Source of the DNA: Diplonema japonicum
Lineage: Eukaryota; Euglenozoa; Diplonemea; Diplonemida; Diplonemidae
DNA length: 64,000 bases
Assembly: GCA_964019335.1 (NCBI GenBank)
Contig: OZ025671.1
Span: 124,001 to 188,000 of the forward strand
Reading direction: 5' to 3'
Shown here: in pieces, positions 12,439 through 21,645 of the stretch
Layout: every line of letters begins with the position of its first letter
Numbering within the stretch: position 1 is the first letter of the stretch
The notes under the pieces: generated by a model
What the model saw: only the letters and a program-made list of their open reading frames with translations
Database searches by the model: none
What the model was told of the DNA's origin: nothing
Program-made: the position numbers and the translations under genes

Positions 12439-13833
12439 CCATCTACCAACGAGCGTCTTTATAAAGACGATTTGAAAAAAAATCTTTTGCGCAAAGGGCT
12501 TTCAATGCAATACAGCCCGGCCACTTCTCGCATCCGGGGTCCTGCGCGGAAAATATGAAAAATATAAACTAAATGCTGCCCTAACTTAACAAGAAAAAGA
12601 AAAAAGAAAAAAAAACGCCAGCCCAAATTTACCCTTAAAAATCACTTCAAAAAAGGGTGCCCAGAAAGAGGCCGGAAGAGGACATTATGAGTGATGGTAG
12701 CACTGATGGCTCATCCCTATTATGCAATTTTGGTACGGACAGTGATTCTGATACGAATTCGACCGATTCCGAGTCACAGCAGGGTGATTGGACGGCAAAG
12801 CCGGAGCAGTTGGAAGGCATCCGGTTTCGTGAAGATCGGAATCCTTGCGGACCCTGTTTTGACATCAGAGGCTCAACGCCATTCCATATATTCTCCCAAA
12901 TGCTCGCCCCAAACGTTATTTGGGTCATAATTTCGAACAATGTGGCAAATGCGGCTAAAAAAGGTGTTTCCCTGCCCAAGTCAAATTTGACGTGTCGGCC
13001 AAAAGAGAATGAAAGCCGGAAAGGACATCCCACTCCCCACCAAGTGCATATTTACAACACCGCAATGGGCGGAACCGACGCTGGGTGATGCTGTGACAAA
13101 ACGCCATAAACGCACCCTTATGACTTCGAAGTGGCCCCTGAAAGTATTTTCGTACTTGTTAGATAAATCTCTGGCAAATGCCCGGTTTGTTTGGAAAGAA
13201 GCATTGCCCCCCAACACCCTGAGTACGAACGACAGTGGATTCACACCTTTCAAAGAGGCAGTCATCGAAGGGCTACTAGGGAGGCTGCCCAAACAACAGC
13301 TAAAGTCAACTACAGAGCAGGCTGCCCCAATACCCCCCGAAACACAGAACGAGTGCCCTGAGACCCCAATGCGCCGCGACAGTACCTTCTGGGACCATTT
13401 CCCCGAAAAAGTAGCGCAACGTGCGGTGCAAGCATTGCAAGTCGAAAAACCCCTATTTCAGTGTTCAGCCCGCTTGGTACAACTTTGCGTGACTCCGTGC
13501 TTCAAAGACTACCACCTTGCCGGGGATACCCCCCAGAAACCCCTCTCGGGGCAAAAAAGAAGTCCCTGGGGCACGTACGAACCGCGTCAAGAAGGCCTTA
13601 AATAGGTTTTTATAGAATTTTACAGTCGATTTTTTTTGACTTGTTTTTTGTACCCCCTCTCGGGCACTTCAGGAACGATATTTTTGACAATGCTGTGGGC
13701 ACCCTCTCTCTAGAATTGGGACATCTGGAGGCATTTCCGGGGGCATACAGCCCCGGCGTTGCGCTAGAATAGTTTTTTTTGAAGTTTTGAAAATTTACCC
13801 CCTGGTGGGCAAAAATGGTCCGTTGGTAGATGG
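12439..13833. mobile_element. internally deleted piggyBac transposon
   Basis: The element is 1395 bp long with perfect 13-bp terminal inverted repeats (CCATCTACCAACG at 12439-12451; CGTTGGTAGATGG at 13821-13833). It is flanked on both sides by TTAA (12435-12438 and 13834-13837), the target duplication diagnostic of piggyBac. A 16-bp palindrome, CGTCTTTATAAAGACG, lies just inside the left end (12454-12469). The interior carries a broken transposase. Family knowledge: piggyBac elements have 13-bp outer repeats and TTAA specificity. Intact ends with a deleted transposase suggest a non-autonomous copy that could have been moved by a full-length relative. Confidence 0.85.
12687..13605 (+). pseudogene. 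piggyBac transposase remnant (DDE_Tnp_1_7)
   Basis: The first segment runs from ATG 12687, with an acidic Ser/Asp-rich N-terminus and a stretch typical of the piggyBac N-terminal fold (STPFHIFSQM), then passes directly to YNTAMGGTD, the motif that holds the last catalytic Asp. A frameshift near 13083 ends that frame. Coding continues one frame over with KRHKRTLMTSKWPLKVF and SYLLDKSLANARFVWKE, the typical C-terminal half. A Cys-rich end follows (CSARLVQLCVTPCFKDYH), matching the piggyBac zinc-binding domain. The middle third, where the first two catalytic aspartates should be, is absent, so the product cannot be an active transposase. Confidence 0.85.
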
Positions 13834-13837
13834 TTAA

Positions 13838-14684
13838 CAAAAAAAAAAAAAAAAAAAAAAAAAACTCATAGTAAAAGACAACCCCACTTGAGGACAGCCT
13901 CTTTGTGGTGTGAGTTCCTATCTATTAATGCTCCCCTTCTGGAGCATAGCCTTCGTTCCTATTGTCGCCTTTAAAGCTTTTTCGTAGTCTCGACACGCGT
14001 TCTTTCTTGTATGAATAAAAAAAAAAAACTATTGGGCTGTGAACCTAAAGGTACATAATTAACGCAACTCCCAATTGATCACAGGAGCTGGGGGTGCGTT
14101 GTTTTTGCTGTGACTATCTTCTTCTTTTTTTTTTTGGGATTTCTATTCCCTCCCCCTCGTCTCCCTCTCTAGCTGTTACAAGAGGAAAGAGGGGGAGGGG
14201 GAGGGAGGGGGGATGATAATTCTTTTTTTTTTGAAATCTTCTTTGCTTTCCACCCCCACTCCCCCCCCCGGCAGCGCAATGAAGAAAGGAAAATATGAAC
14301 TTAAAAAAATGAACAAAAGCAACAGACAGGCAAAAAGAAATCATCGACAGCTCGCAAAGGGATTTAAAATAAGGGGGAAGGGGGGGGGGGGGGTGAAGAT
14401 AGTGGGAAGCAGGAGGAAGATGGAAAAAAAAGTGGATCTTGCTTTATTCATTGGAAGTCTTCTCCCCGCAATGGGGATAGCAAAGTGTGGGGGGGTTTTG
14501 TGAAAAGGGTTCTTCTTTCTTCTTTTTTTTATTTCTAAATGATTTTCTCTTTTTCTTTCTTCCCCTCAAAAAAAAATCGACCCCCCCCCCCCCAATTCAA
14601 CATCGCCTTTTCTCTCTCTCTCTCTCCCCCCATGCTTTTGTACGTTCTTCCCATGCTACCGTTTTCCTGACAAACAAAAAACAC
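13838..14684. other. intergenic, no gene recognised
   Basis: Starts with an A-run after the piggyBac element. A hairpin-capable segment (GCTCCCCTTCTGGAGC near 13932) and an imperfect inverted pair near 14060-14102 (AACGCAACTCCC and GGGGGTGCGTT) are the only structures noted. The rest is pyrimidine- or purine-rich. Confidence 0.5.
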
Positions 14685-14930
14685 GATGATTCAAAGGAAG
14701 CCGGTGGGGGCACCCTGCACAAGCGTGTCCTTAATGCGTGCGGTGTGCACAACCCCAGCCGGGGCGCCCCGGGTAACCAAGATTCTGAGCCCGTGTAGTT
14801 TGCTGCCTGTTCGCCACCCAGAGCACCTGCTTCTTCCACTTGGGCGCTACCGGTGATGACCGACGGGGAGGTCAACAGCGAACAACACATCTGATGTACT
14901 TCTTTATATTTCCATGTTATCCCCACCACC
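14685..14930 (+). repeat. dispersed repeat family 1, long copy D
   Basis: Matches the long copy at 47571 over most of its length: the GTCCTT..CGTGCGGTGTGCA block, CCAGCC, GGTAACCAAGATTC, CGTGTAGTTTGCTGCC, GGGCGCTACCGGTGATGACC, GAGGTCAACAGCGAACAAC, ATCTGATGTACTTCTTTATA and a final CCCCACCACCT. It lacks the CTACTTGATTACAGGG module. It has no A-tail; instead, within 8 bases, the 3' end of the 5S rRNA gene begins. Confidence 0.7.
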
Positions 14931-14937
14931 TGTTTAG

Positions 14938-15055
14938 AGGATACAGCACCAGGGCTTCCCACGTGATCACTCACCGCAGTACTAACCTGGCCTGCTGGTG
15001 CTTAACTTCCCAAATCAGGCGGGATGGGTGCATTCACCAGAGTATGGCCGTATCC
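14938..15055 (-). rRNA. 5S ribosomal RNA
   Basis: About 118 nt, read on the minus strand. The ends pair perfectly as helix I (GGATAC at the 5' end, GTATCC at the 3' end). It contains the conserved 5S landmarks in order: GGCCATAC, GAATGCACC, CCCGCCTGATTTGGGAAG, TTAAGC (internal box A), GGCCAGGTTAGTACTGCGG, GTGGGAAGCCC (box C region) and GGTGCTGTATCC. GAATGCACC, GATTTG and TTAGTACTGCG resemble trypanosomatid 5S as I remember it, supporting a euglenozoan source. 5S RNA is made by Pol III from an internal promoter and joins the large ribosomal subunit. Only one copy is seen, not a tandem array. No clear T-run terminator follows immediately downstream (CTCTAAACAG). Confidence 0.88.
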
Positions 15056-15166
15056 TGAAACATATTTTTCTTTTTTTTTTTTTCTTCTTATTAACTCGCA
15101 TTTTCTTTTTTCTTTTTTCTTTTTTTAAATTCAGTTTTTTCTTCTTTTTTTTTTCCTTTTTTCTTC

Positions 15167-15979
15167 TTACGGTGGGGGTGGCTGGCTGTCCTTCCTACCT
15201 CCACCAGGTGTGATCCTCTGGCGCATAGGAACATGCATCAAAACCGTATCACCAAACTGATTCACCCGATCAGCCAGAGACTGCTTATGAGCATGAACAT
15301 GAAGAAGGGGACAGACTGGATCTGTACAGGAGTTCTGCTGAAAAGGAGCGCATCTTTGCGTGTTCGCAGGGGCCCTCCATTGCTCTTGACAGACCCTGCA
15401 CCTCAACATGATCTCACCCCGTTTAATCCTTACATTGTCCCACTCATTGTGAGTGCATGGTTTCGTGTCTGCCACTCTTCTCTGTCTCACTATCTGCTTC
15501 ATCTCTGTGGAGTCATCGGGTAGCAATGGAGGAGCACTGCAAATGGAAGCGTCGCTTTCATACCCATGCTGATCCTCCATGAAGGCTTCCTCCACTGAGT
15601 GTGCTGGGCTGTATAGCGCCAGGCGTGCGATTTTTCCTTTTGTTGTGAACTCGACCGAGATGATCTCTGTGCCGTCGTACCTCTTGCCGGTCCGCTTCAC
15701 AACGCTGCTGAGGTGTAGCTTGCAATACCCCACGGATCCCATGACTACGATGTCGGCTACCTCGTACCGTTTGAAGGTAAACGCATCACGGAAAGCAGAG
15801 AAGAATGCCACCGCACCCTTGTACCCTTTGTGGCTTCCCGCGTAAGGTATGTTGCTAAGAGGTGTCACCGACGCTGTCTCGATATGCACGTTTGATGCAA
15901 GGTATGAGGTCACACTGGGGACACCCTTGGAGAGCTCTGTGAGGAGGAGGAGTAGCATGCGACTGGGGTCTTCTTGAGG

Positions 15980-16044
<65 letters not shown>

Positions 16045-16273
16045 GCTGGATTTGTGTTTGTACAGGAGCCTGCTGCATCAGCACCGGTACGGCTTCGCGG
16101 GAGGGTGAAGCAAGAGCCAGCGGGCCCGGTCTTATTCCCTGTTGTTGTATACCTTGCTGCATGCTTTGTTGAGATACGTTAACAACCAGTGGGACTAGCA
16201 TAGGTTGCTGTCCTGTTGCTTGGCTGACCTGGCTAACTCCTTGGCTGTTCAGAGGCAGCATGTAACTCGCCAT
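15167..16273 (-). CDS. NTF2-like domain plus CCCH zinc-finger protein with polyQ tract
   Basis: Single exon, 368 residues, ATG at 16273 preceded by an A-rich leader. Order: a Gln-rich N-terminus (1-75); a pure tract of about 23 Gln, nearly all CAA (about residues 76-99); an alpha+beta domain at about 105-235 that looks like a SnoaL/NTF2-like fold (AFFSAFRDAFTFKRYEVADI, then a beta-rich part with ISVEFTTKGKIARL); a Cys/His segment at about 275-302 with the pattern CxH...CRVC; a compact CCCH finger (C-x7-C-x4-C-x3-H, RCAPFQQNSCTDPVCPLLH); and a basic, Pro-rich end. CCCH fingers usually bind RNA, so an RNA-binding role is plausible but inferred. The NTF2-like call rests on pattern only. It is the last protein gene of the minus-strand array, just upstream of the 5S gene in array order. 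Confidence 0.7.
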
Positions 16274-16951
16274 AATATTTTTTTTTTTCTTTTTTTTTTT
16301 CTTTTATAGATAGATGATTTTTTTTGTTGTATACGACTTTTTAAAAAAAAACAAAAAAAAGAAAGGAGTGGAAAAAACAAAAAAAAGAACAAAAAAAAAA
16401 AAAGAAAGCTTGACTCCCTGCCAATGACAAAAAGAAAATTGGAGGGAAGAGAAAAGAAAAAAAAAGAAGAAGAAAAAAAAGGAGGGGGGTAAAACTGTTT
16501 TTTTTTATACACCTCTCCTTTTTTTTCCCCTTCCTTTTTTCTTCCTCTTTTCCTCGGGCGGATGGGGCAGAATAATCTCTTTTCTATCTCTCACTCTTTT
16601 TTTTTTTAAATCATTTTCTTCTTTTTCTTTTTAAAAACTTTCAAAGAAGGACAGGCCCGCAATGGAGCTAGTTGGGCCGTGCGCTAATTATCTTGGAACT
16701 GAGAAGGAGATAAAGGGGGGAAGAAGAAAAAAAAAACAACAAAAAAAAAAGAAAGGCCAAAAACCTTTCTTCCTCTTTTCCTTTTTTTCCTTCGTTCCCT
16801 CATTTATCCATTTTTTTTTCTTTTTTGAAAAAAGAAACCCTGGCCGGGCCGCTTGGGGAGGTAAGGCGTCAAAACTGAAAAAGAAAATAAAAAATGAAAC
16901 AAAAAAAAAAGAAGGGAAAATACAAAAAAAAAAAAAAAAAAAAAAAAAGGC
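16274..16951. other. intergenic spacer
   Basis: A/T homopolymer and purine-rich sequence between the 5' end of the NTF2-like gene and the 3' end of the 108-codon gene. I see no gene or RNA structure in it. Confidence 0.6.
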
Positions 16952-17278
16952 TCACTGCTTAACAAGCAGCTCCCCCATGGCCTTTGATGCCCACCCTGGA
17001 GCTGAGCTCTGCAAGTCTGCAGGGAGTTCGGGAATCGATGCTGAAGGTAGGCAAGCCATCATTTCCCGCATACTGTAGACCACTCTGCTTGACTCCAAAG
17101 CTCTCTTCCTGCTTGCTTGCTTGCCGTGTCGCTTCTTGTACTTAAGAAAGGCCTGTACCCCGGCAACATTCTTCATGGCGTGCTCCAAGAGGACCTTGTG
17201 GCGAATCTCAACAACAACAGCTTCCTGCTCCTCCTTGGGGAGGGCGGACGTGGGGAACAGGACAGACGATGCAGCCAT
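16952..17278 (-). CDS. small protein of unknown function (108 aa)
   Basis: ATG at 17278 follows a long A-run on the coding strand, the same leader arrangement as its neighbours, and the frame has balanced composition with no homopolymer coding. The sequence is predicted largely helical with a basic middle (LKYKKRHGKQASRKRALESS, about residues 45-64). No signal peptide, membrane segment or known motif. It lies 109 bp from the 3' end of the fucosyltransferase gene; that gap is one T-run followed by one A-rich run. I do not recognise the family. Moderate confidence that it is a real gene. Confidence 0.6.
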   Translation of the reverse strand: MAASSVLFPTSALPKEEQEAVVVEIRHKVLLEHAMKNVAGVQAFLKYKKRHGKQASRKRALESSRVVYSMREMMACLPSASIPELPADLQSSAPGWASKAMGELLVKQ

Positions 17279-17333
17279 TTTTTTTTTTTTTTTTTTTTCT
17301 TTTTTTTATAAATCCTATTAATTTTTTTTTCTC

Positions 17334-17373
<40 letters not shown>

Positions 17374-17387
17374 TGTAACTATCTAAA

Positions 17388-18827
17388 TTATGGTAGAGGC
17401 CCCCATTTTGCATCCCAACATTCCCTAAACGGTCGTTGGCTATTCTTGTTCTCCTCCAAAACATAAGGAACGAACCCGGGATGAGGGTTCGACGAAAAAT
17501 TCTTATTACGAATCTTCATACACGCCGTGCAGAGCGGGGGGTACATGTTCCCCCACACCTTCCAAGACTCAAAAACCCGCCTTTCCCTCCACGACTGATA
17601 CCTACGAAGCAACGCTGGCGACCCCAGAACACAGTTTAAGTACGAAACAAGGCTGGAAATCGAAGGAAAGTCCGACGCCTTCACAACACACCCCGTGGTA
17701 GGGAGAAAATTCTCTACATTAGGCGCACCAAGATAAATAGGAATGGACCCGGCCATCAATGGTTCGTACACCTTCTCAGTTACGTAATCAACAGAAACAC
17801 TGTTTTCAACGACTAATGAGAAAACGTAATTCGAACCAATACAAGCTTTGGCAGCCCCTTTTCGAGAAAGGTCTGCCCCGCGGCACCACGTCGCATCTTT
17901 TACAGAATGCGTGTTCATACACTTCCCATAACCGTGAACCGGGAATTTGTACTTTCGCATCATGAGCACAATGGCGTCCCGCCAGTGGGAAGTAAACTCA
18001 CAGTTCGACGCGAAAAAACACGCAGCGCGTACTTTCGACCCTCTTTTTTCAGATTCTCGCCGGTGCTTCTGTATCGCTGTGTTGGTGTGCTCGTCTCGAC
18101 ATATACCCCAATTGTAATAATTCAAGGGTATGTCCGTCCCCATAGGGTATGACACCGTTATGTCAAATGGGTCCCAGAAATTCTCTGAATAATCTTTTCC
18201 CAAGTACCTATGTTTGTATGATTTATTCAGCATTTTCCGGCGGCCTTCTAAGTTCTCGATGTTCCACGCGATCAGCACTTTCTTCAATTTGTTTTTTTTC
18301 CAGTCGTAAATGGGAATATCGTCTGCGTGCGATCTCGCGAGGTCGACGACGAACGCGTCGCTTTCTTCTACAGATTTCGTGTTTTTTCCCGTAATTATTT
18401 CGCAGGGTACTGGGCATGTAACTGGCAACTGTGTCATTCTGGGGACCTCCGCGGCCCATATTTTTACGGGTTTTTCATTGGGGTTTCTAAGTGGTGGTGA
18501 TGAGTAGCATGGCCATGTGTCGGTCCAGTTTTTTTCCTTGTGTTCGATATAGCTGTTTGTGAAGAACTGTTCGTGAGTTGTTAGTCGGTGTAGTTTGCCC
18601 TCTTCTCTTGTTGCTTTGTAAAAGCCCATGTCGGAAAAATTTCCCACTTTCAAGGTTGTAGTTGGGGGTTGTGTTGATGGATATGGTGTGTGTGGGCGAT
18701 GGGTGTTTATGCTGATGGTTGTAGCTTCCTCCTCGGCGAACTTGAACCTGCCGAAAACTGTTAAGTACGTCAAAACAGCACAGTTGGATGCTATTATGAT
18801 CTGTATGATTCGTGTTATCGCTTTCAT
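17388..18827 (-). CDS. alpha-1,3-fucosyltransferase (GT10 family)
   Basis: Single exon, 479 residues. Short N-terminal tail, one hydrophobic segment (about residues 5-27), a Thr/Pro/Ser-rich stem, then a catalytic domain: the usual type II Golgi layout. The GT10 signature is clear at about residues 330-372: NYVFSLVVENSVSVDYVTEK followed by VYEPLMAGSIPIYLGAPN. Family role: transfer of fucose from GDP-fucose to GlcNAc or related acceptors on glycans. In this family the conserved Glu and Lys of the signature contact the donor. There is a Cys-rich end (CTACMKIRN, EC at the terminus), as in many members. Length is normal for the family. The acceptor sugar cannot be told from sequence. Confidence 0.92.
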   Translation of the reverse strand: MKAITRIIQIIIASNCAVLTYLTVFGRFKFAEEEATTISINTHRPHTPYPSTQPPTTTLKVGNFSDMGFYKATREEGKLHRLTTHEQFFTNSYIEHKEKNWTDTWPCYSSPPLRNPNEKPVKIWAAEVPRMTQLPVTCPVPCEIITGKNTKSVEESDAFVVDLARSHADDIPIYDWKKNKLKKVLIAWNIENLEGRRKMLNKSYKHRYLGKDYSENFWDPFDITVSYPMGTDIPLNYYNWGICRDEHTNTAIQKHRRESEKRGSKVRAACFFASNCEFTSHWRDAIVLMMRKYKFPVHGYGKCMNTHSVKDATWCRGADLSRKGAAKACIGSNYVFSLVVENSVSVDYVTEKVYEPLMAGSIPIYLGAPNVENFLPTTGCVVKASDFPSISSLVSYLNCVLGSPALLRRYQSWRERRVFESWKVWGNMYPPLCTACMKIRNKNFSSNPHPGFVPYVLEENKNSQRPFRECWDAKWGPLP

Positions 18828-19681
18828 CTTTCTTTTTTTGCCATTCTTGTCTTTTTTTTTTTTATTGAGCGAAAAGAAAAAGAAAAGGAAGAAAAAAGAA
18901 AAAAAAGAAAAGTACGGTAATCATCTTTGGAGTAAGAGAGAAAACAAAAAAAATTTTCGGGGGGGAAAGGGGGTTATTCTTTTTTTTTGAATGGAAAAAG
19001 AAAAAAAGATTTTTAAAAAAAAAAAAAAAGCCGCAACTTAAAGTGTTTCAAGAGCTTTGCCAACAAAAAAAAAAATACACACAACAAAAAAAAAAAAAAA
19101 TAAATAATAAAGATGCCATGTTAAATCAAGAGACAGAGAAAAACTGCTTTTTTTCTAAATAAACGCTTTCCTTCATTTCTTCTTTTTTTTTGTTTTTGTT
19201 GTATTTATGAATAAAAAAAAATTATAAAAAAGAAAATGGAATGCAACTTCCAAATCTGCTCTCACATCTCACATTTCTCCAGACAAGAAACATAAATAAA
19301 TAAAAAGGGGGCTGTTTTATTAGACAAGAAAAATTGGAAGTGGGGAAAATGACTCTCCTGTTCCCCTTTAAAAAAAGTTAGAGGGCCGAGAGTAGAAAAA
19401 AAAAAAAAAAAAAGGGAAACACACTGTGGCTAAACTTCTTTTTTTTTTTTTTTTTTTTTCCCGTAATCTTTTTTTTTTTCTCCTTTTTTTTTTTCCTCCG
19501 TGTTCTTCAAAAAAGGGTTGAGGGTGGGGGCAACCAAGAACTGCACTCATGGGTACAGCACCAACAGGGGAACTTTTTTTTTTTTTTTTTTTGGAACAGT
19601 TTTTTTTTTTCTTTTTTTTTTTCTTCCCCTCCCCATTCTCTTCCTTCTCTTCGCGTCACTTGTTCAATCAACTCAATCTAA
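18828..19681. other. intergenic spacer
   Basis: A/T-rich with several T-runs and A-runs and no recognisable gene or structured RNA. It separates the fucosyltransferase start from the last exon of the ACT-domain gene. Confidence 0.6.
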
Positions 19682-19845
19682 CTATTCGGCTTCGTGGCAG
19701 TGGACGAATGAGTCAATCTTCATTTTAGCACCTGTGTGTATGTTCCCCCCCCCCCTCTTTTTTTTGAAAAAAAATCTGTTCAATACCAATAGTGGCAGCA
19801 ACTGCGTTCAGACCAGCAACGACCTCCTCCTTGCCAAGCTGTGTT

Positions 19846-19900
<55 letters not shown>

Positions 19901-19974
19901 ACAAAACATACATCCCCAGGAGTATCGAGCACAAGACGGAGCTGGAACATTGGCGGACCGCCAAGGGGCGCGGC

Positions 19975-20007
<33 letters not shown>

Positions 20008-20657
20008 CCAATACCCATCTCAGAAGCCATGTTCATGATGAAAGCATTGCGCTTTTGGAGGTATTTCGTGATTGATGAGATGATGCCAGGGGAGTTCTCG
20101 CCTGTGATTCTGAGAACCTTGGCCACCCTGCCCGGGCCTACTGTGTTCGAGTCGTCGGTGGTGGAAGAGGCGTCATGTACCCAGGTCTTCACATCGGGAA
20201 TCGCAAGTAGTTCTTCCTTCATTTTTTCCGCGGCTTTTCTCTCAGTGGTTCTGATGTGGATCATCATCGAGAAGTCCCCCCCAAGGAGCGTGGCTCGTGA
20301 GGCCAGAATCTCCATTCCATTGTCAGAGACAATGGACGCCACCTGCGCCAACATCCCAAGCCGCTCAGGGCCCGTTGTGTGGACGATGTAGTAGTTGAAC
20401 TCTTTCTTTTCCTTGTTCCTCTTCTTCTCTTCCACCTCCTCCTGTAGCATGGCGAGCGCGTTCTTCAGCTGCTCCATTCCTTTGGACGATTCGCCGCTTT
20501 TACCAATCTTTTTTTTTTTTTTTTTTTTTATATATATAAACATTACCTTTTTAATAGTATCTTGTAACTCCTCTATGCTCATCGATGCGTTACCTCTGCT
20601 CTGCACTGCTCCCATACTGCACCCCATGGTTCTTCTTGTTATAGCACGTCGGAACAT
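19682..20657 (-). CDS. double ACT-domain protein, GcvR-like, five exons
   Basis: Exons (coding order) 20657-20547, 20507-20015, 19976-19912, 19838-19787 and 19731-19682 join in frame to 256 residues. The N-terminus is Arg-rich (MFRRAITRRTMG) and looks like a mitochondrial presequence. A coiled-coil linker precedes ACT domain 1 (YYIVHTTGPERLGMLAQVA, about residues 83-155) and ACT domain 2 (VLRITGENSPGIISSITKYL, then APLGGPPMFQLRLVLDTPGD, about 170-245). Two tandem ACT domains with this spacing resemble bacterial glycine-cleavage regulator GcvR, so amino-acid-sensing regulation in the mitochondrion is a reasonable inference. The four introns are 39, 38, 73 and 55 nt; the second is just GTATTGG, an A-run and G. 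Splicing is inferred from GT-AG ends and restored homology. Confidence 0.8.
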
Positions 20658-20841
20658 TTTTCTTTTTTTTCCCCCTCTATTGTTTTATTCGGGATGTGGT
20701 ATTTTTGAATTTTAAAAAAAAAAGGGGGGGGGAGGGGAAAGAGGGAGGGGGATCTTCCACGTGAACCTCATGGGAGAATGAAAAGGCGCGTCAGAAGTGA
20801 GAAATATAAAGGAGGGTAAAAAAAAAAAAGAGAAAAAAAGA

Positions 20842-20967
20842 GGAACTGACACCGTTTGTACGTGCCGTGCGGGGTAGAAAAAACCTGTGAGAAAAAAAGT
20901 GACAACGGTGTTCTCATTTTCATTTTTTTTTCTTTTTTTTGCTGAGACAAAGTCAAAGCTCGTTCTT

Positions 20968-21000
<33 letters not shown>
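20842..21000 (+). repeat. dispersed repeat family 2, copy 2 with A-tail
   Basis: GGAACTGACACCGTTTGTACG at the start, GACAAAGTCAAAGCTCG and TTCTTGC at the end, then a run of more than 30 A. The middle is diverged from copy 1 at 2102. The A-run at the 3' end supports retroposition. Confidence 0.55.
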
Positions 21001-21003
<3 letters not shown>

Positions 21004-21061
21004 ACCGAGGTATAAAAAAAGTAGGGAAAAAAAAAGGTTGAGGGGATAAAAAAAAATCTAC

Positions 21062-21584
21062 CCCCCTAAACGCCCGCGCGGACGTTTTTGTCCTTATTTC
21101 AAAATTTGCTTTTTCGCTAAGTACTTTTTTTTGAACACGGCCCCTGGACTTCAAAATATGGCATTGTAGCGCAGTTTATTTTGTCTCGGAACTACATTTT
21201 GCGTTAAAAGTTTTGTTTTAATTGAAACCGGCAGGGTTGGCTTAAAATGAAATCAGATGGTCAAAATAGCAGCGAAAACGTGAGTCTCCCCCGACTGGTC
21301 AGATAGAATTCAGGGCACCAAATAGGGCTGAATGCTGCCCTATTTGGCCCATCCATAACTCCACGGACCCCCCACGACAAGACCCCCCAAAATCAGACAT
21401 AAAAAGTACCCCCTCAACCCCCCTCTTACACACATAGTTAAGTGTTCTCATCTGAATCTGGCACCTGGAATTGAAAATTTTAGTACCGTTTACCCTTTCC
21501 TTGCACTTTCCTATGGTTGCATGCTGCCCTTTTTTTGAGTATTCAAAGCAACAACGAAAATGGGGGGCTCCGGGCGTTTAGGGG
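21062..21584. mobile_element. MITE-like element with CCCCTAAACGCCCG ends
   Basis: About 523 bp. CCCCTAAACGCCCG at the left end is matched as an inverted copy (CGGGCGTTTAGGGG, 21571-21584) at the right. CTAC flanks both sides and may be a short target duplication. A perfect 11-bp stem (CCAAATAGGGC at 21318-21328; GCCCTATTTGG at 21337-21347) lies in the middle. There is no coding frame of note. Composition is more even than in the surrounding homopolymer DNA. It is probably a non-autonomous DNA element; the superfamily is unknown. Confidence 0.65.
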
Positions 21585-21645
21585 CTACTAAAAAAAAAAA
21601 AAAAAAAAAAATAAAAAAAAAAAAAAACCGTTGCCTCCCAATATT

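Noticed and set aside
14938-15055. Reading the island as part of the adjacent dispersed repeat
   Set aside because: It is absent from copy E, and its sequence and terminal pairing are those of 5S rRNA.
15975-16046. Possible CRISPR or tandem-repeat array
   Set aside because: A simple CAA triplet run coding polyglutamine; no spacers. No CRISPR-like array is present in the window.
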